From positions 1 through 48,690 of the IMG/VR virus record IMGVR_UViG_3300006921_000024: a stretch of 48,690 nucleotides of DNA; one strand, given 5' to 3'. Shown piece by piece: positions 1-7,283 of the stretch (its first letter is position 1; each line of letters starts with the position of its first letter). This DNA is from a virus. Made by a program: the position numbers and the translations under genes. Under the pieces are notes generated by a model. It made no database searches, was not told the origin of the DNA, and worked only from the letters and a program-made list of their open reading frames with translations.

Positions 1-101
1 CTAGTGTGCTCAGAGAATGTATGGAACGTGCAGGTGATGTGTTCTGTAAAACAGTAAAATTAAAAGCCGAACCTGAAATAACAAAGTATTGGCAACATTA
101 A
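1..101 (+). CDS. C-terminal end of a probable family A DNA polymerase (partial, cut by window edge)
   Basis: Reading from base 3, an open frame of 32 codons runs off the left edge and stops with TAA at 99-101. The visible tail contains a Met-Glu-Arg-Ala-Gly-Asp stretch, then Lys-Ala-Glu-Pro-Glu-Ile and a final Tyr-Trp-Gln-His. This resembles the extreme C-terminus of family A (Pol I/T7-type) polymerases, where a similar helix is followed by a Glu-x-Gly/Ile-x-x-Asn-Trp...His ending. The position at the head of a replication module agrees. No catalytic motif is visible, so the family call is an inference from the tail alone. The next gene starts 11 bases downstream in the same direction. Confidence 0.5.
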   Translation, partial: SVLRECMERAGDVFCKTVKLKAEPEITKYWQH

Positions 102-111
102 AAACAATTAA
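100..111 (+). promoter_or_regulatory. A-rich translation-initiation leader (copy 1 of a 12-mer)
   Basis: The 12-mer AAAAACAATTAA lies directly against the ATG of the Mom-like gene. The same 12-mer occurs just before two other starts (5617-5628 and 11355-11366). There is no Shine-Dalgarno sequence. A-rich leaders of this sort are usual in Bacteroidota and their phages. Confidence 0.45.
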
Positions 112-783
112 ATGAAAATAATTAAAAATCAATGGGAAGTAAGACCTTTAGATACTAAAGGCACAGATAAAATAATTACTAAAGATTTTGTAGAACAATA
201 TCACTACCATGCAGGTATGGGTAATGTTTGTACAAATATCTTTGGATTATATTATAAAGGAGATCCTAATACTTTACATGGAGTATCTGTATGGAATGTT
301 CCTACAGCAGGAGCTGCTAAATCAGTAGGCAATAACCATAGGGCTGTGTTATCATTAAGTAGATTTTGTTTAGTAGATGATAGACCAGAGAACTCAGGTT
401 CTTTTCTTATTAGTCAAAGTATTAAAGGACTTGATAAAAGGTACAATATGATACTTACATATGCTGATACTGCACAAAATCATGATGGTGGTTTGTATAG
501 AGCTAGTAATTGGAACTATAATGGTCTAACAGGTAAAAATCCTTCATATATAGATCCTGTAACAGGTCGTGGTGTATCTAGAAAGAGCGGTAAGAATAAT
601 TATTCTAGACAAGATATGATAGATATGGGCTATCAATATATGGGTAGTTTTTCTAAACATAGATTTATTTATCGTAGAACAAATAGAAAAGGTATAGTAG
701 TTAACTCTAGACCTACAGATAACCTCATCTTTTCAAAAGATGGTAAAATAGTAAAAGATGACAAGAACAGAAAGACAAATTGA
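112..783 (+). CDS. Mom-like DNA modification protein (GNAT-type fold family)
   Basis: A 223-residue protein with the features of the phage Mu Mom family, which modifies adenine in phage DNA (carbamoylmethylation in Mu) and so blocks host restriction enzymes. The recognisable parts are LSRFCLVDD at 82-90 followed by an Asn-Ser-Gly-Ser-Phe-Leu-Ile-Ser run, and the signature ADTAQNHDGGLYRASN at 118-133 followed by W-x-Y-x-G. The length is close to that of Mu Mom. The gene sits inside the replication module directly after the probable polymerase and overlaps the helicase start by 26 bases. Family membership is read from the motifs. That this copy makes the same modification is an inference. Confidence 0.72.
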   Translation: MKIIKNQWEVRPLDTKGTDKIITKDFVEQYHYHAGMGNVCTNIFGLYYKGDPNTLHGVSVWNVPTAGAAKSVGNNHRAVLSLSRFCLVDDRPENSGSFLISQSIKGLDKRYNMILTYADTAQNHDGGLYRASNWNYNGLTGKNPSYIDPVTGRGVSRKSGKNNYSRQDMIDMGYQYMGSFSKHRFIYRRTNRKGIVVNSRPTDNLIFSKDGKIVKDDKNRKTN

Positions 784-2008
784 AGTCCTAAAGAAATGGC
801 GAGCGAATAACTTTAGAGGTATATTCCAAGCTGCTACAGGCTTCGGTAAAACCTATACTGCTATAATGGCAATACAAGGTATGGTTACAAAAGCAGGTAT
901 AGAATCCTGTTTGGTAGTTGTGCCTACTATTACATTAAAAGCACAGTGGGAGGCTGAGTTAGCTAAACATAAGATAAAGTTTGCAGAAGTGTTAGTAATT
1001 AATACTGCAATAAAGCAACCTCGTGACTATGATATGTTAGTGCTCGACGAATGCCATAGATATGCTGCAGATAGTTTCAAAAGAATATTTGAAGTAGCAG
1101 ATTGTGACTATGTAATGGGTCTAACAGCAACGTTAGAACGTGAAGATGGCCTTCATGATATTATACTAGATTATTTAGAAGTTATTGATGAGGTAACTGT
1201 AGATGATTGTCTAGATAATGGATGGATTAGTCCTTATACTGTATATAATGTTGCCGTGCCTTTGACAGATGATGAGCAAATGGCTTATAAAAGAGCAGAT
1301 AATAGTTTTAAGCATTTTGCTGCTTCATTAGGATTTGGTGGAGATGCATTTAGAAACGCTCAGAAATATTTAAAGAGTGGTTCTAATGAGCAGAAAGGAA
1401 AAGCAGCAATGTATTATAATGCTATGAGAAAACGTAAGACTATATGTTTAAACAACTCTAATAAAGTTGAAGCAACTTATGACATTATAGATGCTCTTGG
1501 TAAAGTAAACGGTCTTATATTTAGTGGCACTGTAGAATTTGCAGAATTGCTTCAAGATAAGCTTGGTGATATTTGTATGAGCTTTCACAGCAAAATAACA
1601 AAGAAAGACCAAAAGGCAATAGTAGCAAGGTTCAAGGATAAACGCACAAAAGTGCGGTACTTGAGCAGTGTACAAGCACTAAATGAAGGCTTTAACGTAC
1701 CTGATTGCTCTATAGCAATTATTGCTGGCTCAAACTCCACTAAAAGGACGTTTATACAACAATTAGGTAGAGTTGTGCGTATGCAAACAGGTAAACAAGC
1801 AGTAATAGTAAATCTATATACTCCTGATACACAAGACGCAGTTTGGACTAAAAAAAGACTAGACGGTATTGATAAAAATAAGGTAATTTTTTGTACCTTA
1901 GAGGAGTTTTTAAATCAACTTAATTATGAAAATACAGCTAACTCTGGAGCTACTCCAACAGGCATCCCTGACCCCAAATCAAATAGTACTCCTACAGCTT
2001 CTGTATAA
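758..2008 (+). CDS. SF2 DNA helicase (DEAD/ResIII, XPB/UvsW-like)
   Basis: A 416-residue superfamily 2 helicase with a complete motif set. Motif I is ATGFGKT at 26-32, motif II is LDECH at 96-100 (a DExH box), motif III is GLTAT, and motif VI is QQLGRVVRM at 334-342. A Q-motif-like start (TRTERQIEVL) precedes the Walker A. The compact two-domain architecture with no large insertion resembles UvsW/XPB-type enzymes, which remodel branched DNA or D-loops during phage replication and recombination. The start overlaps the upstream gene by 26 bases and the last 83 bases overlap the next gene. The final 25 or so residues are Ser/Thr/Pro/Asn-rich and probably not part of the enzymatic fold. Confidence 0.88.
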   Translation: MTRTERQIEVLKKWRANNFRGIFQAATGFGKTYTAIMAIQGMVTKAGIESCLVVVPTITLKAQWEAELAKHKIKFAEVLVINTAIKQPRDYDMLVLDECHRYAADSFKRIFEVADCDYVMGLTATLEREDGLHDIILDYLEVIDEVTVDDCLDNGWISPYTVYNVAVPLTDDEQMAYKRADNSFKHFAASLGFGGDAFRNAQKYLKSGSNEQKGKAAMYYNAMRKRKTICLNNSNKVEATYDIIDALGKVNGLIFSGTVEFAELLQDKLGDICMSFHSKITKKDQKAIVARFKDKRTKVRYLSSVQALNEGFNVPDCSIAIIAGSNSTKRTFIQQLGRVVRMQTGKQAVIVNLYTPDTQDAVWTKKRLDGIDKNKVIFCTLEEFLNQLNYENTANSGATPTGIPDPKSNSTPTASV

Positions 2009-2486
2009 TAAAGATTATGATAACATTGAAAAAATTTTCAAAAAAGACCTTGCTAACAGCTTAAGAAATTCTTTACAAGACACTCCTTATATATTATCTA
2101 ATGGAGGTTTGTTTATGGATACTGTTATTAGTAACGGGGAAATAGAAAAATTATTTGGTATACGTGGAGATCAAATTAATTTTTGGGAATTCTATCAATG
2201 TTATCCTGTAAGAGTTGGTACTAGAGTATTACGTGCATCTGGTGATATAGCCCAAGTAGCTAAAAAACATGAAAAGAAATATCTTTCTAGAGTTAAAAAA
2301 ACTGCTCAACATGAATTAGCTATTAAAGCAACTGAAGCATTTGTGAATACACAAAAACGTGCTAACAAGCTTCAATATTTACCTAACATGGAAACTGTCC
2401 TTAATAATTGTATGTGGGAACAATGGACCGTATTTATTCAAGATAGAGGAGTAGAAGAACAGGAATGGAATTCTGATCAAATTTAA
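1926..2486 (+). CDS. Conserved phage protein of unknown function next to DnaB-like helicase
   Basis: A 186-residue protein without a motif I can name. The N-terminus (LTPNQIVLLQLLYNKDYDNI) could be a winged-helix-like segment. The middle has FWEFYQCYPV followed by a basic stretch with KKHEKKYLSRVKK. The C-terminal part has NKLQYLPNMETV and MWEQW, then an acidic Trp-containing end. Lying 8 bases upstream of the DnaB-like helicase, it could be a helicase loader or replication accessory factor, but this is only a guess from position. The chosen start overlaps the helicase gene by 83 bases, and the next in-frame Met would remove about 60 residues of well-formed helical sequence, so the long form is preferred. 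Confidence 0.75.
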   Translation: MKIQLTLELLQQASLTPNQIVLLQLLYNKDYDNIEKIFKKDLANSLRNSLQDTPYILSNGGLFMDTVISNGEIEKLFGIRGDQINFWEFYQCYPVRVGTRVLRASGDIAQVAKKHEKKYLSRVKKTAQHELAIKATEAFVNTQKRANKLQYLPNMETVLNNCMWEQWTVFIQDRGVEEQEWNSDQI

Positions 2487-2494
2487 AAAACTAT

Positions 2495-3574
2495 ATGACA
2501 GCAAAAATCAAGCATTGGGATAAATTAAAACAAGACATAGAACGTGGCAAACAAGGATTAAATACAGGTATACCTTTTCAAGGTTTTACAACGTTAAGTG
2601 ATCATATAAAAAATATACAGCCAGGTCGTTATGATTTAATTTTCGCAGGTACAAGTGTCGGTAAAACCGCATTTGTAAATTCAACTTATGTGTATGGGGC
2701 TATAGATTTTCTACAATCTAATCCTGATTACATTCATGATCTAGAGATCATATATTATTCTCTAGAAATACCGCCAGCTTACCAGATAGCAAAACATATT
2801 GCTAGTCTTATATGGCGTGAACACGGTATACTTACTAATCTAAATGAAATAAGATCGCTAGGTTCTTCAGAGATACGTCCTGAAGTAGCAAGACTTATTC
2901 CTCAATATGAGGAAAAGATGAATGAGATACAAGATAAGTATTTACATTATCGTACTTCTCTTAGTCCAGAGTTCTTATATAAAGACTTAATGGGTTATGC
3001 AGAAAAACGTGGTCAAGTTATTAGAAACAAGGATGGAATTATTATAAATTATATTCCCAATAATCCTAAACTAATTACTCTTGTTGTAATAGATCATATA
3101 GGTCTTATAAACTACAACAACTACGCTAATCTAAAAGAAGCTATGGATAAAATATCTAGAACTCTAGTATTCTTTAGGAATATGTTCAACTTTAGTCCTA
3201 CAGTTATTTCTCAAATTAATCGTTCCTCAGAATCTATGGACCGTAGAGAAAAAGATAACTGGATGCCTATGTTGAGTGATATTAAAAACAGTGGTAATAT
3301 GTCAGAAGATGCTAATACCGTAATAGGTTTAGCTAGTCCATTTTATTATGGTGTAGACAAATGCCTAGGTTTTGATATTACAAAATATAAAAATAGATAT
3401 AGATTAACTAAGATCTGTAAGAATCGTGATGGCGATGTAAACTTATTAGCAAGCTTCCTATTTGTGGGTGAAATAGGCGGTTATTATCAATTACCTAAAG
3501 CAAACGAAATCATTGGAAAACCTAAAGAATTAAAAAGGATCCATGATTATTATTCAAGTTTAAATTCAAAATAA
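2495..3574 (+). CDS. DnaB-like replicative DNA helicase (RecA-fold ATPase)
   Basis: A 359-residue protein corresponding to the C-terminal ATPase half of DnaB-type helicases. Walker A is GTSVGKT at 52-58. The following YYSLEIP segment (87-93) matches the DnaB position that carries a conserved Ser-Leu-Glu. Walker B is LVVIDHIGL at 196-204, and a sensor-like SQINR with an arginine-rich continuation follows. The usual N-terminal primase-interaction domain of cellular DnaB is missing: only about 45 residues precede the Walker A. A primase gene lies about 2.7 kb downstream in the same operon. Its role is most likely unwinding at the phage replication fork. Confidence 0.85.
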   Translation: MTAKIKHWDKLKQDIERGKQGLNTGIPFQGFTTLSDHIKNIQPGRYDLIFAGTSVGKTAFVNSTYVYGAIDFLQSNPDYIHDLEIIYYSLEIPPAYQIAKHIASLIWREHGILTNLNEIRSLGSSEIRPEVARLIPQYEEKMNEIQDKYLHYRTSLSPEFLYKDLMGYAEKRGQVIRNKDGIIINYIPNNPKLITLVVIDHIGLINYNNYANLKEAMDKISRTLVFFRNMFNFSPTVISQINRSSESMDRREKDNWMPMLSDIKNSGNMSEDANTVIGLASPFYYGVDKCLGFDITKYKNRYRLTKICKNRDGDVNLLASFLFVGEIGGYYQLPKANEIIGKPKELKRIHDYYSSLNSK

Positions 3575-3575
3575 A

Positions 3576-4031
3576 ATGCCAATTGTAAAAAAAGAAAAAG
3601 GAAGCATCAGTGAAGCTTTCGAGGAGGGTAAAATACTTTTATTAGTTAATAATATTAACTGTACAAAAGACCCAAAAGATGATGAAAAGCCTGAACTATC
3701 TAAAAAGTTGTATGAAAAGTTTGAAATTGTAGAAGAAGTGCATAAAGCATTTCCTTTACCAGCTTTATATAAACTAGGAGACTATTCTGTTGCTAGCATA
3801 GCACAATCTGCTAGTGTATTAAATTTCTACACATCTCTTACAAATAACGAATTTGAGTATTCTGCTTTAAAATCTTGTCTTAAAAAACTATCTATGGAGG
3901 GTCTAAATAGTGGCCATTATATAGAAGTAGCTTTTTCTAAAAAGAATATAGGAGACGGTGAATGGAAAATGGTAGAGCAAATATTACACTTTCAAGAGCA
4001 ATTATTAATCACTGTATATGACAATGATTAA
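3576..4031 (+). CDS. Hypothetical protein, 151 residues
   Basis: I do not recognise this protein. It has mixed alpha/beta character, a Lys-rich start and no membrane segment or signal peptide. There is a hydrophobic ILLLVNNIN strand at about 20-28, and the C-terminal half is rich in aromatic and acidic residues. It starts one base after the DnaB-like gene ends and overlaps the next gene by 14 bases, so it is co-translated with replication proteins. An involvement in replication is only suggested by position. Confidence 0.7.
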   Translation: MPIVKKEKGSISEAFEEGKILLLVNNINCTKDPKDDEKPELSKKLYEKFEIVEEVHKAFPLPALYKLGDYSVASIAQSASVLNFYTSLTNNEFEYSALKSCLKKLSMEGLNSGHYIEVAFSKKNIGDGEWKMVEQILHFQEQLLITVYDND

Positions 4032-4314
4032 AGATAAATACCAATGGGTAAAAGATAAGCTTGTTAAACATCCAGAGTTGCGGGATTCTAACGAGCGTTT
4101 ATTCTATCATTATCTTTTAGACATTGGTTATGATGTAAATAAACCTTTCAAAGATGCTCTTAAAGACATGGAATCTAGAGGTATCCCATACATAGATTCT
4201 TTTGGCAGAGCATCTAGAAAGGTACAGGAAGAGCACCCACATTTAAGGGGTGAATTGTATAACAAACGTAAAAAGAAACAAGATGAAGTAAAAGAAGAAA
4301 TTAAAAGCATTTAA
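4018..4314 (+). CDS. Small basic protein, possible DNA-binding protein
   Basis: A 98-residue, strongly charged protein with a Lys/Arg-rich C-terminus (YNKRKKKQDEVKEE). The central part reads IDSFGRASRKVQEEHPHLRG, which looks like a helix-turn-helix-type recognition region in small phage proteins, though I cannot name the family. HPELRDSNERL at about 19-29 is a second recognisable block. The start overlaps the preceding gene by 14 bases. A second ATG 6 bases in (4024) is equally possible. It is the last gene before a 75-base gap with a hairpin and possible promoter. Confidence 0.65.
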   Translation: MTMIKDKYQWVKDKLVKHPELRDSNERLFYHYLLDIGYDVNKPFKDALKDMESRGIPYIDSFGRASRKVQEEHPHLRGELYNKRKKKQDEVKEEIKSI

Positions 4315-4324
4315 TCGCTGAAAC

Positions 4325-4340
4325 CCTTGTAAATACAAGG
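4325..4340 (+). other. Small perfect hairpin in the 4315-4389 gap
   Basis: CCTTGT and ACAAGG form a 6-bp stem around an AAAT loop. No T-tract follows, so it is not a convincing intrinsic terminator. The left arm supplies the TTG of a possible -33 element for the promoter proposed at 4327-4357. Confidence 0.45.
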
Positions 4341-4357
4341 TAAAATGATTATATTTA
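4327..4357 (+). promoter_or_regulatory. Possible Bacteroidota-type promoter
   Basis: TTG at 4327-4329 is followed after 20 bases by TATATTTA at 4350-4357. This is one mismatch from the Bacteroidota primary sigma -7 box TAnnTTTG, and the TTTG/TTG spacing to it is right. It precedes the Sak4-like gene, whose start is 33 bases downstream. In DNA this AT-rich such matches arise by chance, and the phage polymerase may use other promoters, so confidence is low. Confidence 0.3.
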
Positions 4358-4389
4358 TATAGTAGTAATTAATCAAAAATAGTAATTTT

Positions 4390-5064
4390 ATGGCACAATT
4401 AGTGTTCCTGGTTGGTAAATCAGGTATGGGGAAATCTACCTCGTTAAGAAACCTTAACCCCGAAGAAACTGTAATAATAAACACCGATCAAAAGGCGTTA
4501 CCATTTAAACAGTTTAATAAAAAGTATAATGAGGAAAAACGCAATTATCGTAAAACATCTGACGTAGCAATCGTACTTAACACTTTACAAAAAGTGAATA
4601 AATTAGAGAACGTCAAGACTGTTATTATTGATACTTGGTCAAGAATCATGACTGACACAGTTATGAGTCAAAAATTCAGAGCTGAAAAAGGTTTTGATAA
4701 ATGGTCAAAAATGGCAGCAAACCAATATGACCTCATCAATTTTATTAATGATTCTATGCGTGATGATATCATAGTATATCTTATGGCACATCCTGAAACA
4801 CATTATGATGATTCTGGATTTGCATCTGAACGTATTGGAGTTCAAGGTAAAATGTTAGAAAGATTTGTTCCTGAGTCTTTTAGTACAATAGTTCTATACA
4901 CAGAGGTTATCAAAAACCCTGGGCAACCAAATCGCCATGTATTTAGAACTGTATCATCGGGATCCGACACATGTAAAACACCTCTCGAAATGTTTGAAGA
5001 AGATAATATCGACAACGATCTTATTGACGTAAACAAATCTATTAGAGAGTATTATTCAATTTAA
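4390..5064 (+). CDS. Sak4-like single-strand annealing/recombination ATPase (AAA_24, RecA-like)
   Basis: A 224-residue P-loop ATPase with Walker A GKSGMGKST at 9-17 and Walker B TVIIDTWS at 77-84. A short strand then ends in YLMAHPE, where the sensor lies. This architecture and length fit the phage Sak4/AAA_24 group of minimal RecA-like proteins, which promote single-strand annealing together with an SSB. An SSB-like gene lies two genes downstream, which supports this. The C-terminus is acidic. The gene opens a new transcription segment after a 75-base gap that holds a possible promoter. Confidence 0.8.
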   Translation: MAQLVFLVGKSGMGKSTSLRNLNPEETVIINTDQKALPFKQFNKKYNEEKRNYRKTSDVAIVLNTLQKVNKLENVKTVIIDTWSRIMTDTVMSQKFRAEKGFDKWSKMAANQYDLINFINDSMRDDIIVYLMAHPETHYDDSGFASERIGVQGKMLERFVPESFSTIVLYTEVIKNPGQPNRHVFRTVSSGSDTCKTPLEMFEEDNIDNDLIDVNKSIREYYSI

Positions 5065-5086
5065 TTAATTTTTTAAAAAACACGAA

Positions 5087-5608
5087 ATGGAGAATTTCAC
5101 ATGGGATGCTGTGCCCTCACAAAGACAGCGTAAGACAGAAAAGTATAACTATCCTGTAATGACAATGTCAGCATTAACTAAACCAGGTGCTGGTAGAAAG
5201 TTTAGCTTTAATAAAGCTGCACAAGAGCTTATGAGTATTGAAGGAGAAGATAGAATATCTTTTGGTTTCAATGCTGATAGAACTATTGTAGCTGTTCGTA
5301 AAGCTGATGGAGAAAATGGTTTTAAATTAACCAAAACTTGTACTCTTAGTGATAAGAAAACTTTTGAGTTTATTTCTAAATCATTAGAATTATCTAATGA
5401 CGTAGAAAATGATTTTAAAGTTAATAATAAAGAAGGAATTTTTCTATTAAAACAAATTACTGAAGATTTAAATATAGATTTAAATAATCATAATGAAGAA
5501 TCAGAAGTAGCTGAAGTTACTTTAGAAAAAACTGAGGATGTAAGTACGTCTGAAGTAGAAGAAAAACTAGAACTTACTCCTTCTGAGGATGTAAATAATC
5601 AATGGTAA
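5087..5608 (+). CDS. Unknown protein with acidic, Trp-ended C-terminal tail
   Basis: A 173-residue protein with a basic N-terminal half (QRQRKTEKYNYPV near the start, then a Lys-Phe-Ser-Phe-Asn-Lys core). The last 50 residues are rich in Glu/Ser/Thr and end in NNQW. The layout of a folded, probably nucleic-acid-binding core plus an acidic tail with an aromatic tip recalls single-stranded DNA-binding proteins, and the next gene product ends similarly in NDDW. I cannot assign a family. It lies between the Sak4-like ATPase and the SSB-like gene, so an annealing or ssDNA-handling accessory role is a reasonable guess. Confidence 0.7.
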   Translation: MENFTWDAVPSQRQRKTEKYNYPVMTMSALTKPGAGRKFSFNKAAQELMSIEGEDRISFGFNADRTIVAVRKADGENGFKLTKTCTLSDKKTFEFISKSLELSNDVENDFKVNNKEGIFLLKQITEDLNIDLNNHNEESEVAEVTLEKTEDVSTSEVEEKLELTPSEDVNNQW

Positions 5609-5616
5609 TAATTTAT

Positions 5617-5628
5617 AAAAACAATTAA
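5617..5628 (+). promoter_or_regulatory. A-rich translation-initiation leader (copy 2 of a 12-mer)
   Basis: AAAAACAATTAA again abuts an ATG, that of the SSB-like gene, exactly as at 100-111. Confidence 0.45.
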
Positions 5629-6225
5629 ATGTACGATTTAAATGACAATGGCTTTGATGCCAAACAAGGTGCTACTATCTTTAATGGTGGTGTAGCAGGA
5701 TTAGTAAACGATCTAAAAATGTCTGTTTACAAGAAAACAAAAGAAGATAAGGAAAATGCTCCTGATTTTAAAGTTGTCTTTACAGATAGCAATGGCGGAG
5801 AATGTTCTACTTCTTACTGGTATGTTACAAAAGATACTCAGTATAGTACTATAGATGAGCAAGTAAGAAAGCAAGGTAAATCTATGAAGCATATTATTCA
5901 CGCAATATATGGTGCTGATCACCAAATTGCATTTAAAGCTTCTAATGCTAAAGAATTACTTGATCACGCTATGAAGTATATTAAAGATGGACTTGCTAAT
6001 GCAGGTAAATTTAGAATATTTGCTACTTATGGTACTTTAAACGCTACTAAAAAGTATATTCAGCCTCGTAGCTGGGTTCCTTTTGTAGAATCTATGAGTA
6101 TTGATGAAACTTCTACTCGTCTTAAATTAGCACCTACTGTGGATGCTATCGAAAGAATAGAAGAAAGTCAACCTACTTTAGCAAAAGCAGATGACTTAAT
6201 GGAAACATCAAATGACGATTGGTAA
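5629..6225 (+). CDS. SSB-like single-stranded DNA-binding protein
   Basis: A 198-residue protein with a beta-rich core (KVVFTDSNGGECSTSYWYV) and a PRSWVPFVESM segment. A Glu/Ser-rich linker ends in the acidic-aromatic tip SNDDW. Cellular SSBs carry a comparable acidic tip (DDDIPF in E. coli) that recruits partner proteins. The gene closes the recombination segment: a strong intrinsic terminator begins 18 bases after its stop. It most likely coats single-stranded DNA during phage replication and works with the Sak4-like ATPase. The OB-fold is inferred, not shown. Confidence 0.6.
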   Translation: MYDLNDNGFDAKQGATIFNGGVAGLVNDLKMSVYKKTKEDKENAPDFKVVFTDSNGGECSTSYWYVTKDTQYSTIDEQVRKQGKSMKHIIHAIYGADHQIAFKASNAKELLDHAMKYIKDGLANAGKFRIFATYGTLNATKKYIQPRSWVPFVESMSIDETSTRLKLAPTVDAIERIEESQPTLAKADDLMETSNDDW

Positions 6226-6243
6226 AATAATCTAATTAAAATA

Positions 6244-6272
6244 AGAGGGCTTTAATAGGCCCTCTTTTTTTT
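6244..6272 (+). terminator. Intrinsic (Rho-independent) terminator after the SSB-like gene
   Basis: AGAGGGC (6244-6250) and GCCCTCT (6259-6265) form a perfect 7-bp GC-rich stem with an 8-base loop, followed by eight T residues. It ends only 3 bases before the ATG of the primase gene. Confidence 0.85.
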
Positions 6273-6275
6273 ATT

Positions 6276-7283
6276 ATGGGAAAAATAGATTTAAATTCAA
6301 TAGTCTTTAATGATCTTATTAGTAGAGAAGATATTCTAAAGCATGTAACTCAAGAAGAGATATATAGTTTTTATATGGGAGAAAAGATAACCTCTTTAGG
6401 AGTATATCATAGTCCTTTACGTGAAGACAATATACCTTCATTTGCTTTGTTCTTTCACAGAGTAAATAGAGATATACTGATGTTTAAAGATTTTGCTACA
6501 GGTGATTGCGGTGACTTTATTGCTATGGTGAGAAAGCTGTTTAATTTAAGCTACGCTGAATCACTGCAAAAAGTAGCATATGATCTAGGATTATCTGATT
6601 ACAATGTATCTGGTACTAAACAAACTATAAACTATACTAAAATAACACAAAAACAAAGAGTAGAATTAGGAATAAAAATACGACCGTGGCAACAGCTGGA
6701 TAAAGAATTCTGGCAACCCTTCGGCATAAAAAAGTCTACGTTAGAAAAGTTTAATGTGTTTCCTATTAGTCACGTATTTTATAATGGTAATGCTGTCAAA
6801 ACTCATAAATGTGCTTATGCATATGTCGAGAAAAAAGATGGTAAACTAACTTACAAAATCTATCAACCATTTGAAGATAAACTCAAAAAATGGATTAACA
6901 ATGCAAACTATTCTGTTCACCAAGGCTACACACAATTGCCTAAATCAGGTGAACTATTAGTTATTACTAAATCTTTAAAAGATGTTATGAGTATCCATGA
7001 TGTTATTGGTGCTCCAACTATTGGTTTACAATCAGAATCTGTTATGATGAAAGACTCCGTTATGGACGAATATAAATCTAGATTCAAGAAAGTCGTATGT
7101 TTATTTGACAACGACGATGCAGGTATTAAACTCGCTAAAGAGTTTTCTAAAAGATATAATGTACCTCATTTCTTTGTACTGCCTATTTCAAACTCTAAAG
7201 ACTTTAGTGACTTTGTAAAAAATACTACGATAAACTTTAGTATAGAATTTTTCAATAAAAAAATAAAAAAGTTATATGAATAA
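6276..7283 (+). CDS. DnaG-like DNA primase (CHC2-like + Toprim)
   Basis: A 335-residue primase. The N-terminal part (YHSPLREDNIPSFALFF, then MFKDFATGDCGDFIAMV) matches the CHC2 zinc-finger region of phage and DnaG primases but lacks the zinc-binding Cys/His set. The C-terminal Toprim domain shows the first motif as ITKSLKDVMS at 230-239, with Lys where Glu is canonical, and the metal-binding motif FDNDDAG at 277-283. It should make RNA primers for lagging-strand synthesis with the DnaB-like helicase. The start codon lies 3 bases after a terminator T-tract, leaving no room for its own promoter or leader. The last 8 bases overlap the next gene. Confidence 0.82.
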   Translation: MGKIDLNSIVFNDLISREDILKHVTQEEIYSFYMGEKITSLGVYHSPLREDNIPSFALFFHRVNRDILMFKDFATGDCGDFIAMVRKLFNLSYAESLQKVAYDLGLSDYNVSGTKQTINYTKITQKQRVELGIKIRPWQQLDKEFWQPFGIKKSTLEKFNVFPISHVFYNGNAVKTHKCAYAYVEKKDGKLTYKIYQPFEDKLKKWINNANYSVHQGYTQLPKSGELLVITKSLKDVMSIHDVIGAPTIGLQSESVMMKDSVMDEYKSRFKKVVCLFDNDDAGIKLAKEFSKRYNVPHFFVLPISNSKDFSDFVKNTTINFSIEFFNKKIKKLYE

